DNA from: Cerina litoralis
Lineage (GTDB): Bacteria; Bacteroidota; Bacteroidia; Flavobacteriales; Flavobacteriaceae
DNA: 64,000 nt
Assembly: GCA_022008415.1 (NCBI GenBank)
Contig: JAIRBC010000002.1
Span: 62,001 to 126,000 of the forward strand
Reading direction: 5' to 3'
Each line of letters starts with the position of its first letter. The stretch's first letter is position 1. The position numbers and the translations under genes are program-made. The notes under the pieces are model-generated. The model saw nothing but the letters and a program-made list of their open reading frames with translations, was not told the origin of the DNA and did no database searches. Below, in pieces: positions 9,201 to 16,966 of this stretch.

Positions 9201-9332
9201 GACAGGACAATCAACCGACAGGAAATAAAATCTTTGACAACGGTTAATGTGTCAGCTATGCCTTCAGGTTTGGAAAAAAATATAGATCAACAGCAAATGG
9301 CAGACCTGCTTAGTTTTTTACGCCAGAATTGA
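6294..9332 (+). CDS. PVC-type heme-binding lipoprotein: dehydrogenase propeller, HEAT-like repeats, cytochrome c
   Basis: A 1012-residue exported lipoprotein; the lipobox ITVSC puts the modified cysteine at residue 27. The next ~400 residues form the beta-propeller of the membrane-bound dehydrogenase family (VEMHGYPLDRSGTGKI, DSNGDGVMDKRTVF, YVLDYYRK). Helical HEAT-like repeats follow through the middle. The C-terminal domain is a c-type cytochrome with C892-V-I-C-H896 as heme-binding motif and a distal methionine candidate in the final 40 residues. Such proteins are abundant in planctomycetes and many Bacteroidetes and are presumed to oxidise sugars or related compounds and pass electrons to the respiratory chain; the substrate is not known. 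No partner dehydrogenase lies next to it. Confidence 0.82.
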   Translation: MKPDRQFTLNRYFFLWLCFLLLITVSCRNIPDSSISESAKNALSTYQVADGFKIELVASEPLISDPVDMEIDEYGRMYVVEMHGYPLDRSGTGKIILLADSNGDGVMDKRTVFAEGLELPNSIMRWKKGVLVTDAPNVLYLEDTNGDGKADVKDTLLTGFALTNPQHNVNNPVYGLDNWIYLAHQGSVSTQKYKEEFGDEGSEIVFPSSPGSPRLPKNANGLSVRFRPDQKQIEMMASNCQFGHTFDEWGHWFGCNNSNQGYQEVIANRYFERNPALPISDAVQDMSDHLNAPEVFPTTIHPDRQLLSGVGVMTSGSGLTAYLGGEFTAPYNENATFIAEPVYNLVHVDLLKESGTSFTSSRILEQKEFLSSTDAWARPVNFYVGPDGALYVLDYYRKVIESPEWMADDAVAAGGLYAGSDMGRIFRITPTNAKKAGWTKGLKLGDASDKELIENLANKNNWWRVNAQRLLVDRNDKKSIPGLIAMAKNTFSDVGRLHALWTLEGMNALDSPVLIEALKDPVAGIRENAIRLAELHLASAPQLVDALFSLQTDPDPKVRFQLLLTLGFVNTPQSVQTRTKLLFADINDKWVQIAALSAGAETSSLLNVVLERFRSEIPAYSSMVQRLTSTIGINGDAESIYPLIQKTTTTTDNINLKSRIAILEGLSTGLKNRKSPLMIPPNLQKRLVRTFFENNSSQIRNASYHVLKVRGISEETLKDQSIERALLIIKDTSQKADRRADAIDFLSLGDPSSYVPLLEKLLVPQEPSVVQLAAVRTLNLVPGTDVRQYIIGQWPELTPEIRDAAIETFLGKPERVTLLLTAMEQGLISPTSVSFWGSVGLMMQTDPTLRIRARAIFTRSQEEGKKVNEKYQKALELTGDPLHGRAVYAASCVICHQVRGEFGIAIGPDLGTVHNWTKEDIMANILDPNLSIAAGFDLWNVELNTGESIQGIIKSETPTAITLVNSGKTDRTINRQEIKSLTTVNVSAMPSGLEKNIDQQQMADLLSFLRQN

Positions 9333-9635
9333 AAAGGTCACTTTAACGATAAGGTTTGGATATAGATCTAAAAGCAATTACGAGTCTCTCAAAACCAAAT
9401 GTTCATAAACGAAACCCAATCTAGACAAGTCTTTTTAGATGGCGATAAAAAAAAAATTTCAGATTCCTGCCCATCATTTTTTCTGTTGATTTCATTCCAG
9501 TACACAAGGGGTAACGCCTTTGTTTAAAATGACTTGTTGGTTGGTCCGGACTCGGATTGCTCGTTATGGCCAAGTGCCGAAAGTGGAAAAACGATAGGTC
9601 GGAGGATTGAATATATGCCAGAATAACACATTGTC
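9333..9635. other. Intergenic region without visible features
   Basis: 303 bases separating two convergent genes. I see no gene, strong hairpin or repeat, apart from an A-run near 9448. Confidence 0.5.
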
Positions 9636-10409
9636 CTAAAATCCATACTTAATATCGTGCGTCAAAGAATCTAGGTAGACTTTATGGTCCAACCTGTACA
9701 AAATTGGGGGGCGGTTTTTGGTTTTTTCCCTAGTTGGACCGATTTTAATCAGAATGTTGGATTTTAGCATGCGTTGACGGAAATTACCTCGATCTACAGG
9801 TCTGCCTAAAATAGCCTCGTATAGCTTTTGCAGCTCGGGCAAGGTAAATGTTTCTGGCATAAAACTGGAAAGTAAGGGCCGGCTTTGTAATTCGGCCCTT
9901 AGGGTTTGCACTGCTTCGGATACCAGAACGGAATGATCTAATGCCAGTTTATCCGCATCGTTTATATCGATCCATTTAACTTCCTTAAAAAAAAGACCCG
10001 GCTTAAGTTTGCTTTTCTTTAGCTGCACAATACTGTAGTACCCAATGGTCACAAACCTTTGCGATATCCAGTCGATGATGTCCTTTGGAAACCCAAGATT
10101 TGTATGGCCCGATATTTCCTTCGAAAATTCCCTTTCCGCAGAACCAAATGTACCGAACTGGCTCAATATCAAATTATCCATTTGTGTCTGTTCAAAAAGA
10201 ATACGTTTTGCCGCGTCGTGAATACCTTCCTTTTGATAAACGTATCCCCCAGGAATACTCCAAGCGTCAGCATTCATTGGCTGTACAACCGGAATTTGCA
10301 ACGCTTCACCATCGAACCTAAAAATAACACAATTGATCGACAACTGCGGAATGCATTTCTTCAGTTCTTCCCTTATTAGTGCGATGGTTTCCTTAGTAAA
10401 CTGTGCCAC
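9636..10409 (-). CDS. NUDIX-fold transcriptional regulator (NrtR/AraQ type) with degenerate Nudix box
   Basis: A 257-residue protein with an N-terminal NUDIX domain (about 20-165) and a C-terminal winged helix (about 180-250; GRPVDRGNFRQRMLKS). This is the architecture of NrtR-like regulators, which sense sugar or nucleotide ligands with a non-catalytic NUDIX fold. The Nudix box keeps G-x5-E (GYVYQKE) and R, but the following metal-binding glutamate is Ile and the EExGU end reads EQTQM, so hydrolysis is unlikely. The start is GTG: an in-frame TAG lies two codons upstream and the next Met is about 40 residues in. The gene diverges from the ThuA/dehydrogenase gene with a strong palindrome between them, so that operon is its probable target. 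Confidence 0.8.
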   Translation of the reverse strand: MAQFTKETIALIREELKKCIPQLSINCVIFRFDGEALQIPVVQPMNADAWSIPGGYVYQKEGIHDAAKRILFEQTQMDNLILSQFGTFGSAEREFSKEISGHTNLGFPKDIIDWISQRFVTIGYYSIVQLKKSKLKPGLFFKEVKWIDINDADKLALDHSVLVSEAVQTLRAELQSRPLLSSFMPETFTLPELQKLYEAILGRPVDRGNFRQRMLKSNILIKIGPTREKTKNRPPILYRLDHKVYLDSLTHDIKYGF

Positions 10410-10480
10410 TCCCTAGGTGTTAAAATCTAATATTGGAACGAATATAAAGTATAAATATGTAATCATTTAGCTATTTTTGA

Positions 10481-10507
10481 TATATTTGAGTGAATTATAC
10501 TCAAATA
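10481..10507 (+). promoter_or_regulatory. Operator palindrome overlapping the -7 box of the ThuA/dehydrogenase operon
   Basis: TATTTGAGT at 10483-10491 and ACTCAAATA at 10499-10507 form a perfect 9-bp inverted repeat with a 7-base spacer. The left arm overlaps TATATTTG at 10481-10488, a match to the Bacteroidetes -7 element TAnnTTTG. A factor bound here would cover the promoter, which suggests repression by the divergent NUDIX-type regulator (inference). No convincing -33 TTG is visible. Confidence 0.65.
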
Positions 10508-10571
10508 AAACTATATTTACAACCTACTGACTGTTATATCAGTACAACACATTCACGAACTGACGAAGAAA

Positions 10572-13500
10572 ATGCTAAAAAAAATTCTTATTGTAGTTAT
10601 CTCCCTTGTGGCCATTTTGGCCATAGTTGGTTATTTTATGTTCAGGCCCGCCGAAGTAAAAGTGTTGGTCTTTTCAAAAACAGAAGCTTTTCGCCATGAA
10701 TCCATAGAAACTGGTATCGAGGCCATCAAAAAACTGGGGGCCAAAAACAACTTTACCGTGGTCGCAACCGAAAATGCAGATGACTTCAACGAGAATTACC
10801 TCAAGGACTTTATGGCAATCGTCTTTTTGAATACGACCGGTAATGTTTTGGATCCGGTACAACAAAGTCAAATGGAACGTTACATACAGGCCGGGGGCGG
10901 ATATGTCGGGGTCCATTCCGCAACCGATACGGAATACGGCTGGCCGTGGTACGGAAAATTGGCAGGAGCCTATTTTGATAGCCATCCCATGAATCCGAAT
11001 GTACAGGAAGGAACGGTGAACGTTGTTCAGGCAAATCATGCGGCAACGGATTCCCTGCCCAGTTCATGGTCCGTAGCCGATGAATGGTACAATTTTAAAT
11101 CGCTAGAGCCCACCAATAACATACTGCTTACCGTTGACGAGTCCACATACAAGGGCGGCACTAATGGCTCTCCCCATCCGATTGCATGGTACAAAGAATA
11201 TGATGGGGGACGCTCTTTCTATACTGCAATGGGCCATACCAGAGAGCAGTTTTCGGACTCCAAATTTTTGAGCCATTTGTTGGGCGGTATCAAATATGCT
11301 ATCGGTCTGGGTCGACCCGTTGACTACAGTAGGGCCTATGCAGAATTGATACCCGAGGAAAATCGATTTAATAAAGTAATGTTTACCCAAAACCTGGACG
11401 AACCGATGGAGCTCGACTTCTTAAGCGATAATAAAATTATTTTTATCGAAAGAAAAGGGGGTGTCCATATCTATGACCTCGAAAAAGGAAAGGATTCCGT
11501 TATTGCCACTATGGATGTATTCTCAGGGCTGGAAGATGGTCTATTGGGCCTTGCCGTAGATCCCAATTACAAGGAAAACAATTGGATCTATCTCTATTAT
11601 TCAGAAAATAAAGGGGTAAATCAATCGAATCTGTCCCGTTTTGAATTGAAAAATAATGTTTTGGATATCGGTTCCGAAAAAATATTGCTTCAGGTGGCAA
11701 CCCAGCGCGAAGAATGCTGTCATTCCGCTGGTTCCCTGGAATTCGGACCCGAGGGCTATCTTTATCTCTCCACAGGGGACAATTCAAGCCCAAGGGCCGA
11801 TGGTTATGCCCCCCTCGATAATAGAGATGGTCGGTCTCCCTGGGATGCCCAAAAATCTGCCGGAAACACCAATGACCTACGCGGAAAAATCCTTCGCATT
11901 AAACCGGAAGCCGATGGCACCTACAGTATTCCCGAAGGAAATCTTTTTGCCAAGGGGGAAGCCAAAACACGGCCCGAAATCTATGTAATGGGCAACCGAA
12001 ATCCGTACCGCATTTCCATCGATTCCCGTACCGGCTTTTTGTATTGGGGCGAGGTGGGACCCGATGCCAACAACGATTCCTTGAACCTGGGCCCAAAAGG
12101 TTACGATGAGATCAATCAGGCGCAACATGCCGGCAACTACGGTTGGCCCTATTTTGTGGCCAACAACCGGGCCTACCACACCCGTGATTACACATCCAAC
12201 ACCTCGGGAGTTGCTTTCGATTCCTTAATGCCCATCAACGAATCGCCCAACAACACTGGATTGCGGGAACTTCCCCCATCCCAGCCCGCTATGATATACT
12301 ATCCCTATAGTACTTCAGAAGAGTTTCCCGGCTTGGGAACCGGATCGAGGAACGCTATGGCGGGACCTATCTATTACAGTAAGGACCATCCCGATAGCGG
12401 TCTTAATTGGCCCGATTATTTTGATGGTAAACTATTGGCCTATGATTGGATGCGCGGTTGGATATTCGCAGTTACGTTGAAAGAGGACGGTTCTTTTAAG
12501 AAGATGACCCAAATTGTACCGAACATGAAACTTCACAACACCATCGATATGGTCTTTGGGCCCGATGGAGCGTTGTACCTATTGGAATACGGTACGGGCT
12601 GGTTTTCGCAGAATGCCGATGCCACCCTGTCCCGCATCGAATTTATCAAAGGGAACAGGGTTCCAAAAGCCGAAATAGCCCAGGACAAGACCATAGGTGC
12701 GGATCCATTGACCGTAAATTTTGAGGGCCGAAACTCCATAGATTATGATGGGGATGCCCTGACCTACAAATGGACGTTCGGGGAAGGCGGAGATGAATCG
12801 ACAGAAATAAACCCCACTTATACTTTTAAGGAATCGGGAAAATATAAGGTAAAATTGGAAATTACAGATTCTGAAGGCAAAAAGGCGAACACGGAAACCG
12901 AAATTCTTGTTGGCAACGAACTGCCCACTCTTTCTTGGGAAATTACGGAGGGAAATAGCAGTTTCTATTGGCCCGATGCCCCTGTCCATATAAAGTATAA
13001 GGTAAACGTAAGCGATCCCGAAGACGGTAATCTCGCCGATGGTTCGCTAGATGCTTCCCGTGTAATCGTATCTTTTGATTACCTGGCCGAAGGCAGCGAT
13101 AAAGTTATGGCCGCCAAGAATCATTCCGATATGGCAGATGCGGCCTATTCCTCGGTCGGAAAAAATTTGATGACCGGGGCCGATTGTATCTCGTGCCATA
13201 AGGAAAAAGAGAGGTCCATTGGGCCTTCCTTCCTTGAAATTGCGGATCGATATGCCGCCGATTCAAAAGCACCTGAAATGCTGGTAAGTAAAATCATCCA
13301 CGGTGGGAGTGGCAATTGGGGAGAAGTTGCGATGGCCGCCCACCCCGACCTGAGTCCTACCGAAGCCAAACAAATGGTGGAATATATCCTAAGTCTTTCC
13401 GAATCGGCCAAGCCGCAAAAATCAAAATATCCAACAACGGGCACCTATACCAGCAGTTCGCATATCGGCAGCAAGACCAAAGGCACCTATGTGCTAACCG

Positions 13501-14000
13501 CGAGCTACACGGATCAGGGCGGCGGAAAGATCGGTGGGCTGAACGCCCAACAGACTGTCCTGCTCAATTACCCTAAAGTCGAGGCAGAGAGCTTTGATGA
13601 AGGTTCATCCGCTAAAATGAACCTTCCTGTGGGTACGGTACCTGGCCTCGATGTACCTATGGGCATCGCGCTAGGGCAAAAAAACAAATATTTTATGTTT
13701 AAAGGGCTGGATCTAACAGGAGTTAAGGCCGTAAAAGGAAGCTTTGCCGTTGTCCCCGGGATCGTGAAAGGTGGAACAGTGGAGTTGCGATCGGGAGGCA
13801 TCGACGGAGATTTGCTCGCCACCTTTATTGCAGAGGCAGGGTTAACAGAAATGGGGCTTAAGGAGTTTCAAACGAATTTCGAGAAAACAGTCGATGGAAA
13901 ACAAGATCTTTATGTGGTCTTTCGTACGGAAGAAAAAGATGAGGGCACAATGGTGGCGATTGCCGATTGGTTGGAATTTTTGAACAAGCCCGTAAATTAG
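10572..14000 (+). CDS. Multidomain ThuA / sugar dehydrogenase / PKD / cytochrome c protein
   Basis: A 1142-residue exported protein. An N-terminal membrane anchor or signal (about 6-26) is followed by a ThuA domain (about 30-240; VHSATDTEYGWPWYG, HPIAWYKEYDGG). Next is a soluble-glucose-dehydrogenase-type beta-propeller (about 260-690; GNRNPYRISIDSRTG, EINQAQHAGNYGWPY), then a PKD domain (about 695-785). A cytochrome c domain has CISCH with its first Cys near residue 871. A C-terminal carbohydrate-binding-like domain begins at VEAESFDEG. The likely role is periplasmic binding and oxidation of a sugar or sugar derivative with electron transfer to the respiratory chain; the substrate is unknown. 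The gene heads a run with a second ThuA protein (93-base gap) and a sugar isomerase, downstream of a regulator palindrome. Confidence 0.85.
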   Translation: MLKKILIVVISLVAILAIVGYFMFRPAEVKVLVFSKTEAFRHESIETGIEAIKKLGAKNNFTVVATENADDFNENYLKDFMAIVFLNTTGNVLDPVQQSQMERYIQAGGGYVGVHSATDTEYGWPWYGKLAGAYFDSHPMNPNVQEGTVNVVQANHAATDSLPSSWSVADEWYNFKSLEPTNNILLTVDESTYKGGTNGSPHPIAWYKEYDGGRSFYTAMGHTREQFSDSKFLSHLLGGIKYAIGLGRPVDYSRAYAELIPEENRFNKVMFTQNLDEPMELDFLSDNKIIFIERKGGVHIYDLEKGKDSVIATMDVFSGLEDGLLGLAVDPNYKENNWIYLYYSENKGVNQSNLSRFELKNNVLDIGSEKILLQVATQREECCHSAGSLEFGPEGYLYLSTGDNSSPRADGYAPLDNRDGRSPWDAQKSAGNTNDLRGKILRIKPEADGTYSIPEGNLFAKGEAKTRPEIYVMGNRNPYRISIDSRTGFLYWGEVGPDANNDSLNLGPKGYDEINQAQHAGNYGWPYFVANNRAYHTRDYTSNTSGVAFDSLMPINESPNNTGLRELPPSQPAMIYYPYSTSEEFPGLGTGSRNAMAGPIYYSKDHPDSGLNWPDYFDGKLLAYDWMRGWIFAVTLKEDGSFKKMTQIVPNMKLHNTIDMVFGPDGALYLLEYGTGWFSQNADATLSRIEFIKGNRVPKAEIAQDKTIGADPLTVNFEGRNSIDYDGDALTYKWTFGEGGDESTEINPTYTFKESGKYKVKLEITDSEGKKANTETEILVGNELPTLSWEITEGNSSFYWPDAPVHIKYKVNVSDPEDGNLADGSLDASRVIVSFDYLAEGSDKVMAAKNHSDMADAAYSSVGKNLMTGADCISCHKEKERSIGPSFLEIADRYAADSKAPEMLVSKIIHGGSGNWGEVAMAAHPDLSPTEAKQMVEYILSLSESAKPQKSKYPTTGTYTSSSHIGSKTKGTYVLTASYTDQGGGKIGGLNAQQTVLLNYPKVEAESFDEGSSAKMNLPVGTVPGLDVPMGIALGQKNKYFMFKGLDLTGVKAVKGSFAVVPGIVKGGTVELRSGGIDGDLLATFIAEAGLTEMGLKEFQTNFEKTVDGKQDLYVVFRTEEKDEGTMVAIADWLEFLNKPVN

Positions 14001-14093
14001 AAACTCTGGGTTCAAAAAAATTGTTTTTAACATAGAGATTAATCTGAAATTTCAATTACACATTTAAAAACAGTCTCTTAAACCTAAAACTGA

Positions 14094-14957
14094 ATGTCAC
14101 TGAAACGCATAATTAAAATTTTTTTCTTATCCTTATTGGGATTGTTCCTGCTCCTTGTGATTGCGGCCGGACTCTTTATTTATAAGGCTAAGTACGGGTT
14201 TAATTTTTATGAATCCACACCTCCCGAGCTCCCAACGGACCTTGGAAGCAAGGCCGTTTTACTCTTTTCGAAGACCAATGGCTTTAGGCACGGGGGAGCC
14301 ATAAAAGCCTCGCTGCCCGCTTTTGAAAAAATGGCCAAGGACAACGGTTGGTCATTGTATGCCACCGATAACGGGGCCGTCTTTAATCCGGAACAATTGC
14401 AAAAATTTAAAGTGGTCATTTGGAACAATACCAGCGGTAAGGCCCTGAACGAAGAACAACGGGAAAATTTTAAAAATTACTTGGAACAAGGGGGTGGCTT
14501 TGTAGGTATCCACGCCGCAGGTGACAACTCCCATCAGTGGGATTGGTACGAACAGAAAGTTCTCGGCACATTATTTTCGCATCATATCCTTTATCCCCCA
14601 ATCCAAAAAGCACCGATGTATTTGGAGGATGGGAATGCTACATTGACCATGGGCCTACCTACCACTTGGGTTCATGAAGAAGAATGGTACATGTTTTATG
14701 ACAATCCCAGGGATAAGGGTTTTAAGGTCCTGTACACCGTTGACGAAACCCATATGAACCCCAGTGGGAAAATCAAATTTTTAGCTCCGGACAAGGATTG
14801 GGGCATGGGCCAGGACCACCCTATCGCATGGTACCACCCGCTCGGAAAAGGGCGCGTATTCTACTCGGCCCTAGGACACCAGGGAAATTCGTTTAAAGAG
14901 CCGGAACATCTACGAATGCTAGCAAACGCAATTCGATGGACCGGTAATTTTGATTGA
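14094..14957 (+). CDS. Membrane-anchored ThuA-domain protein
   Basis: A 287-residue protein with one N-terminal membrane segment (about 8-30, FFLSLLGLFLLLVIAAGLFI) and a single ThuA domain. The fold resembles class I glutamine amidotransferases (VLLFSKTNGFRHGG, GGFVGIHAAGDNSHQWDWY, HPIAWYHPLGKGR). ThuA was first linked to trehalose utilisation in rhizobia; its chemistry in Bacteroidetes is unsettled, and some ThuA proteins act on 3-keto-glycosides. It parallels the N-terminal domain of the preceding gene and is followed 44 bases later by a sugar isomerase in the same direction, so the three probably serve one pathway. Confidence 0.83.
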   Translation: MSLKRIIKIFFLSLLGLFLLLVIAAGLFIYKAKYGFNFYESTPPELPTDLGSKAVLLFSKTNGFRHGGAIKASLPAFEKMAKDNGWSLYATDNGAVFNPEQLQKFKVVIWNNTSGKALNEEQRENFKNYLEQGGGFVGIHAAGDNSHQWDWYEQKVLGTLFSHHILYPPIQKAPMYLEDGNATLTMGLPTTWVHEEEWYMFYDNPRDKGFKVLYTVDETHMNPSGKIKFLAPDKDWGMGQDHPIAWYHPLGKGRVFYSALGHQGNSFKEPEHLRMLANAIRWTGNFD

Positions 14958-15001
14958 GAGTAGAATACCAAAAAAATTAACTAACAATAATTCCAAACAC
15001 T

Positions 15002-15991
15002 ATGAAGAATAGGAGAACGTTTGTCAAAAAATTGGGTTTAGGTACAATTGCTACCGGGGTTTTGGGTACCATCCCTAAATCGCTTTATGCGAATACATCG
15101 AAAGATTTACTATACCCCATTTCATTGGCCCAATTTTCGTTGGCCTCCGAATTCTTTATGGGAAAGCACAATACCTTAGAATTTCCGGCAAGGGCAAAAA
15201 ATGAATATGGTCTAAACATCGTAGAATATGTTTCCATGTTCTTTGCGGACAAAGGCAACGACGCTTCCTTCTTTAAAGAATTAAAAATGCGTACCGATGA
15301 TCTGGGCGTTACCAATAACCTGATTATGGTAGATGACGAAAACATTGCAGATCTAGACAAGGAAAAACGGGACCACGCGGTAGAGAGCCATTACAAATGG
15401 GTAGACGCCGCCAAGATATTGGGCTGCAATTCCATCCGGGTAAATTTGGGCAGTATTGAGCAGACCGGAACGGCCGAAGAAGTTGCTGAAGCTGCCTTGG
15501 AAGGATATAGCAAATTGCTTGAATTTGGAGATCAAAACGAGATGAATATCATTGTGGAAAACCATGTTGGGTATTCCTGCAACGGGAAATGGCTGGCCGC
15601 TATCATGAAGGAAGTAAACCACAAACGGGCAGGTGTCCTTCCAGATTTCGGTAATTTTTGCGTAAAGCGAACAAAACCCGAAACTATGGATATGGCAGGC
15701 TACATGAACACCAAATGTTTGGAACAGTACGACATGTATCTAGGGGTCGAAGAGCTCATGCCCTACGCGAAAGGTGTTAGTGCCAAATCGCACAAGTTCG
15801 ATACGGAGGGAAATGAGACCGAAATCGACTATCCACGTATGTTCGACATCATTAAAAAATCAAATTTTAAAGGCATCGTAGGTATCGAATACGAAGGGGG
15901 ACTTATGCACGCCCAGGGGATGCCAGGTTATTTGAGCAACAAAGAAGGTATTAAAGCCACTAAAAAATTGATCGAAAAATCTATTGGCTAA
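15002..15991 (+). CDS. Sugar phosphate isomerase/epimerase-like TIM barrel, exported
   Basis: A 329-residue protein of the xylose isomerase-like TIM-barrel superfamily (AP endonuclease 2 fold). The N-terminus MKNRRTFVKKLGLGT with a following hydrophobic stretch to SLYA looks like a Tat-type signal, which places it in the periplasm. Candidate metal-site residues occur in NIIVENHVGY (Glu), VLPDFGNF (Asp) and GIVGIEYEGG (Glu). Such proteins isomerise or epimerise sugars, including keto-sugars and inositol derivatives; the substrate cannot be read from sequence. It is last in the ThuA operon. A second gene of the same type lies at 54874. Confidence 0.8.
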   Translation: MKNRRTFVKKLGLGTIATGVLGTIPKSLYANTSKDLLYPISLAQFSLASEFFMGKHNTLEFPARAKNEYGLNIVEYVSMFFADKGNDASFFKELKMRTDDLGVTNNLIMVDDENIADLDKEKRDHAVESHYKWVDAAKILGCNSIRVNLGSIEQTGTAEEVAEAALEGYSKLLEFGDQNEMNIIVENHVGYSCNGKWLAAIMKEVNHKRAGVLPDFGNFCVKRTKPETMDMAGYMNTKCLEQYDMYLGVEELMPYAKGVSAKSHKFDTEGNETEIDYPRMFDIIKKSNFKGIVGIEYEGGLMHAQGMPGYLSNKEGIKATKKLIEKSIG

Positions 15992-16309
15992 GCCGAATTA
16001 ATCCTCCTCCCAACGAAAAGCAGGATGGGCCAATTACAAGACTGTTTTTAAATACGTCAATTATTTTATTATTCCTGTCCGGTATGGTATGTGCTTTTAT
16101 GTGCCCTTTCGAATCCTAAAAAGTCTCACGCTTACTCCCTTTGCAGTGGTTAATCCTTTTATGGGTTTGGGTGCATTAAATACCGAAAATATAGGTAAAA
16201 CTTCACCCAAGCTGTCTCATTTAACAATCGTTCTTCGAAGGGATTGAGACTGAAACTGACAAAAATTAGGTAAGATGCGAGGATTCAGGTCCCATGTAAA
16301 AATAATAAT
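15992..16309. other. Intergenic region before the TetR gene
   Basis: 318 bases with no gene visible. A 7-bp inverted repeat, TTGGGTG at 16167-16173 and CACCCAA at 16204-16210, is the only structure I can point to. No clear terminator for the upstream operon is seen. Confidence 0.4.
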
Positions 16310-16360
16310 GTTACTATTATATGTTTACTATACTTTATTAGTAACTTTTTATTATATTTG
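16310..16360 (+). promoter_or_regulatory. Promoter and candidate TetR operator
   Basis: TTACTA at 16325-16330 and TAGTAA at 16339-16344 form an inverted repeat with an 8-base spacer, the 20-bp size usual for TetR operators. A further half-site, GTTACTA at 16310-16316, also matches TAGTAAC at 16339-16345. Directly downstream is TATATTTG (16353-16360), a -7 element. Only nine bases separate this box from the ATG at 16370, so the transcript would have almost no leader. Confidence 0.6.
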
Positions 16361-16369
16361 TCCCATTAT

Positions 16370-16966
16370 ATGGAAATCAAGACAAAAAAAAGAAGCAAAA
16401 GCTATGTCGCCATTATGGATGCCGGCAAGGCCTTGTTCTGGAAACACGGCATCGGCCGGGTAACGGTAGAGGAAATCTGCGAGGTAGCGGGGGTAAGTAA
16501 AATGACCTTTTATCGAAATTTTGGGAATAAAATAGAAGTTGCCGAAAAAGTGCTGGTCAAATGGTATGAAGAAGCTACCGCAGACTACCGAAAGATAATG
16601 GATTCCCCAATGCCATTTTATAAAAAAATACACCTTATTGTCCAATTGGAACACGATTGGTCCCAAGACCTCAGCAAGGAATTTATAAATGATATTTACG
16701 GGAAAAGCGATCCAGCCCTTAAAAACATCCTTGAAGAATTCCAACAAGCATCCATGTTGGCCTTTAGGGAAGATCTTAGATCTGCCCAGGAGAAAGGGGA
16801 AATAAGGAAAGACCTTAAACTCGATTTTGTAATCTATATGCTCAATGGCCTAAACGAAAAGATGTCTGATAAGAATTTAGTTGAAATGTACGACAGTCCC
16901 CAGGAACTGGCCGTGGAGCTCGCCAATTTCATCTTTTACGGCATTATGCCAACAACAGACCAATGA
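16370..16966 (+). CDS. TetR/AcrR-family transcriptional regulator
   Basis: A 198-residue regulator with a typical N-terminal TetR helix-turn-helix (VTVEEICEVAGVSKMTFYRNFGNK, about residues 29-52) and a helical ligand-binding C-terminal domain. I chose the ATG at 16370. An upstream in-frame TTG at 16358 lies inside the -7 promoter box and cannot be translated from that promoter. The stop codon overlaps the start of the next gene (ATGA at 16963-16966), so it is translationally coupled to the outer-membrane protein and probably controls the whole downstream unit, with the TTACTA palindrome as autoregulatory site (inference). The inducing ligand is unknown; a hydrophobic or envelope-stress signal would suit the neighbours. 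Confidence 0.85.
   Translation: MEIKTKKRSKSYVAIMDAGKALFWKHGIGRVTVEEICEVAGVSKMTFYRNFGNKIEVAEKVLVKWYEEATADYRKIMDSPMPFYKKIHLIVQLEHDWSQDLSKEFINDIYGKSDPALKNILEEFQQASMLAFREDLRSAQEKGEIRKDLKLDFVIYMLNGLNEKMSDKNLVEMYDSPQELAVELANFIFYGIMPTTDQ

Noticed and set aside
16358-16369. TTG start extending the TetR protein by four codons
   Set aside because: It lies within the -7 promoter element, upstream of the likely transcript start.
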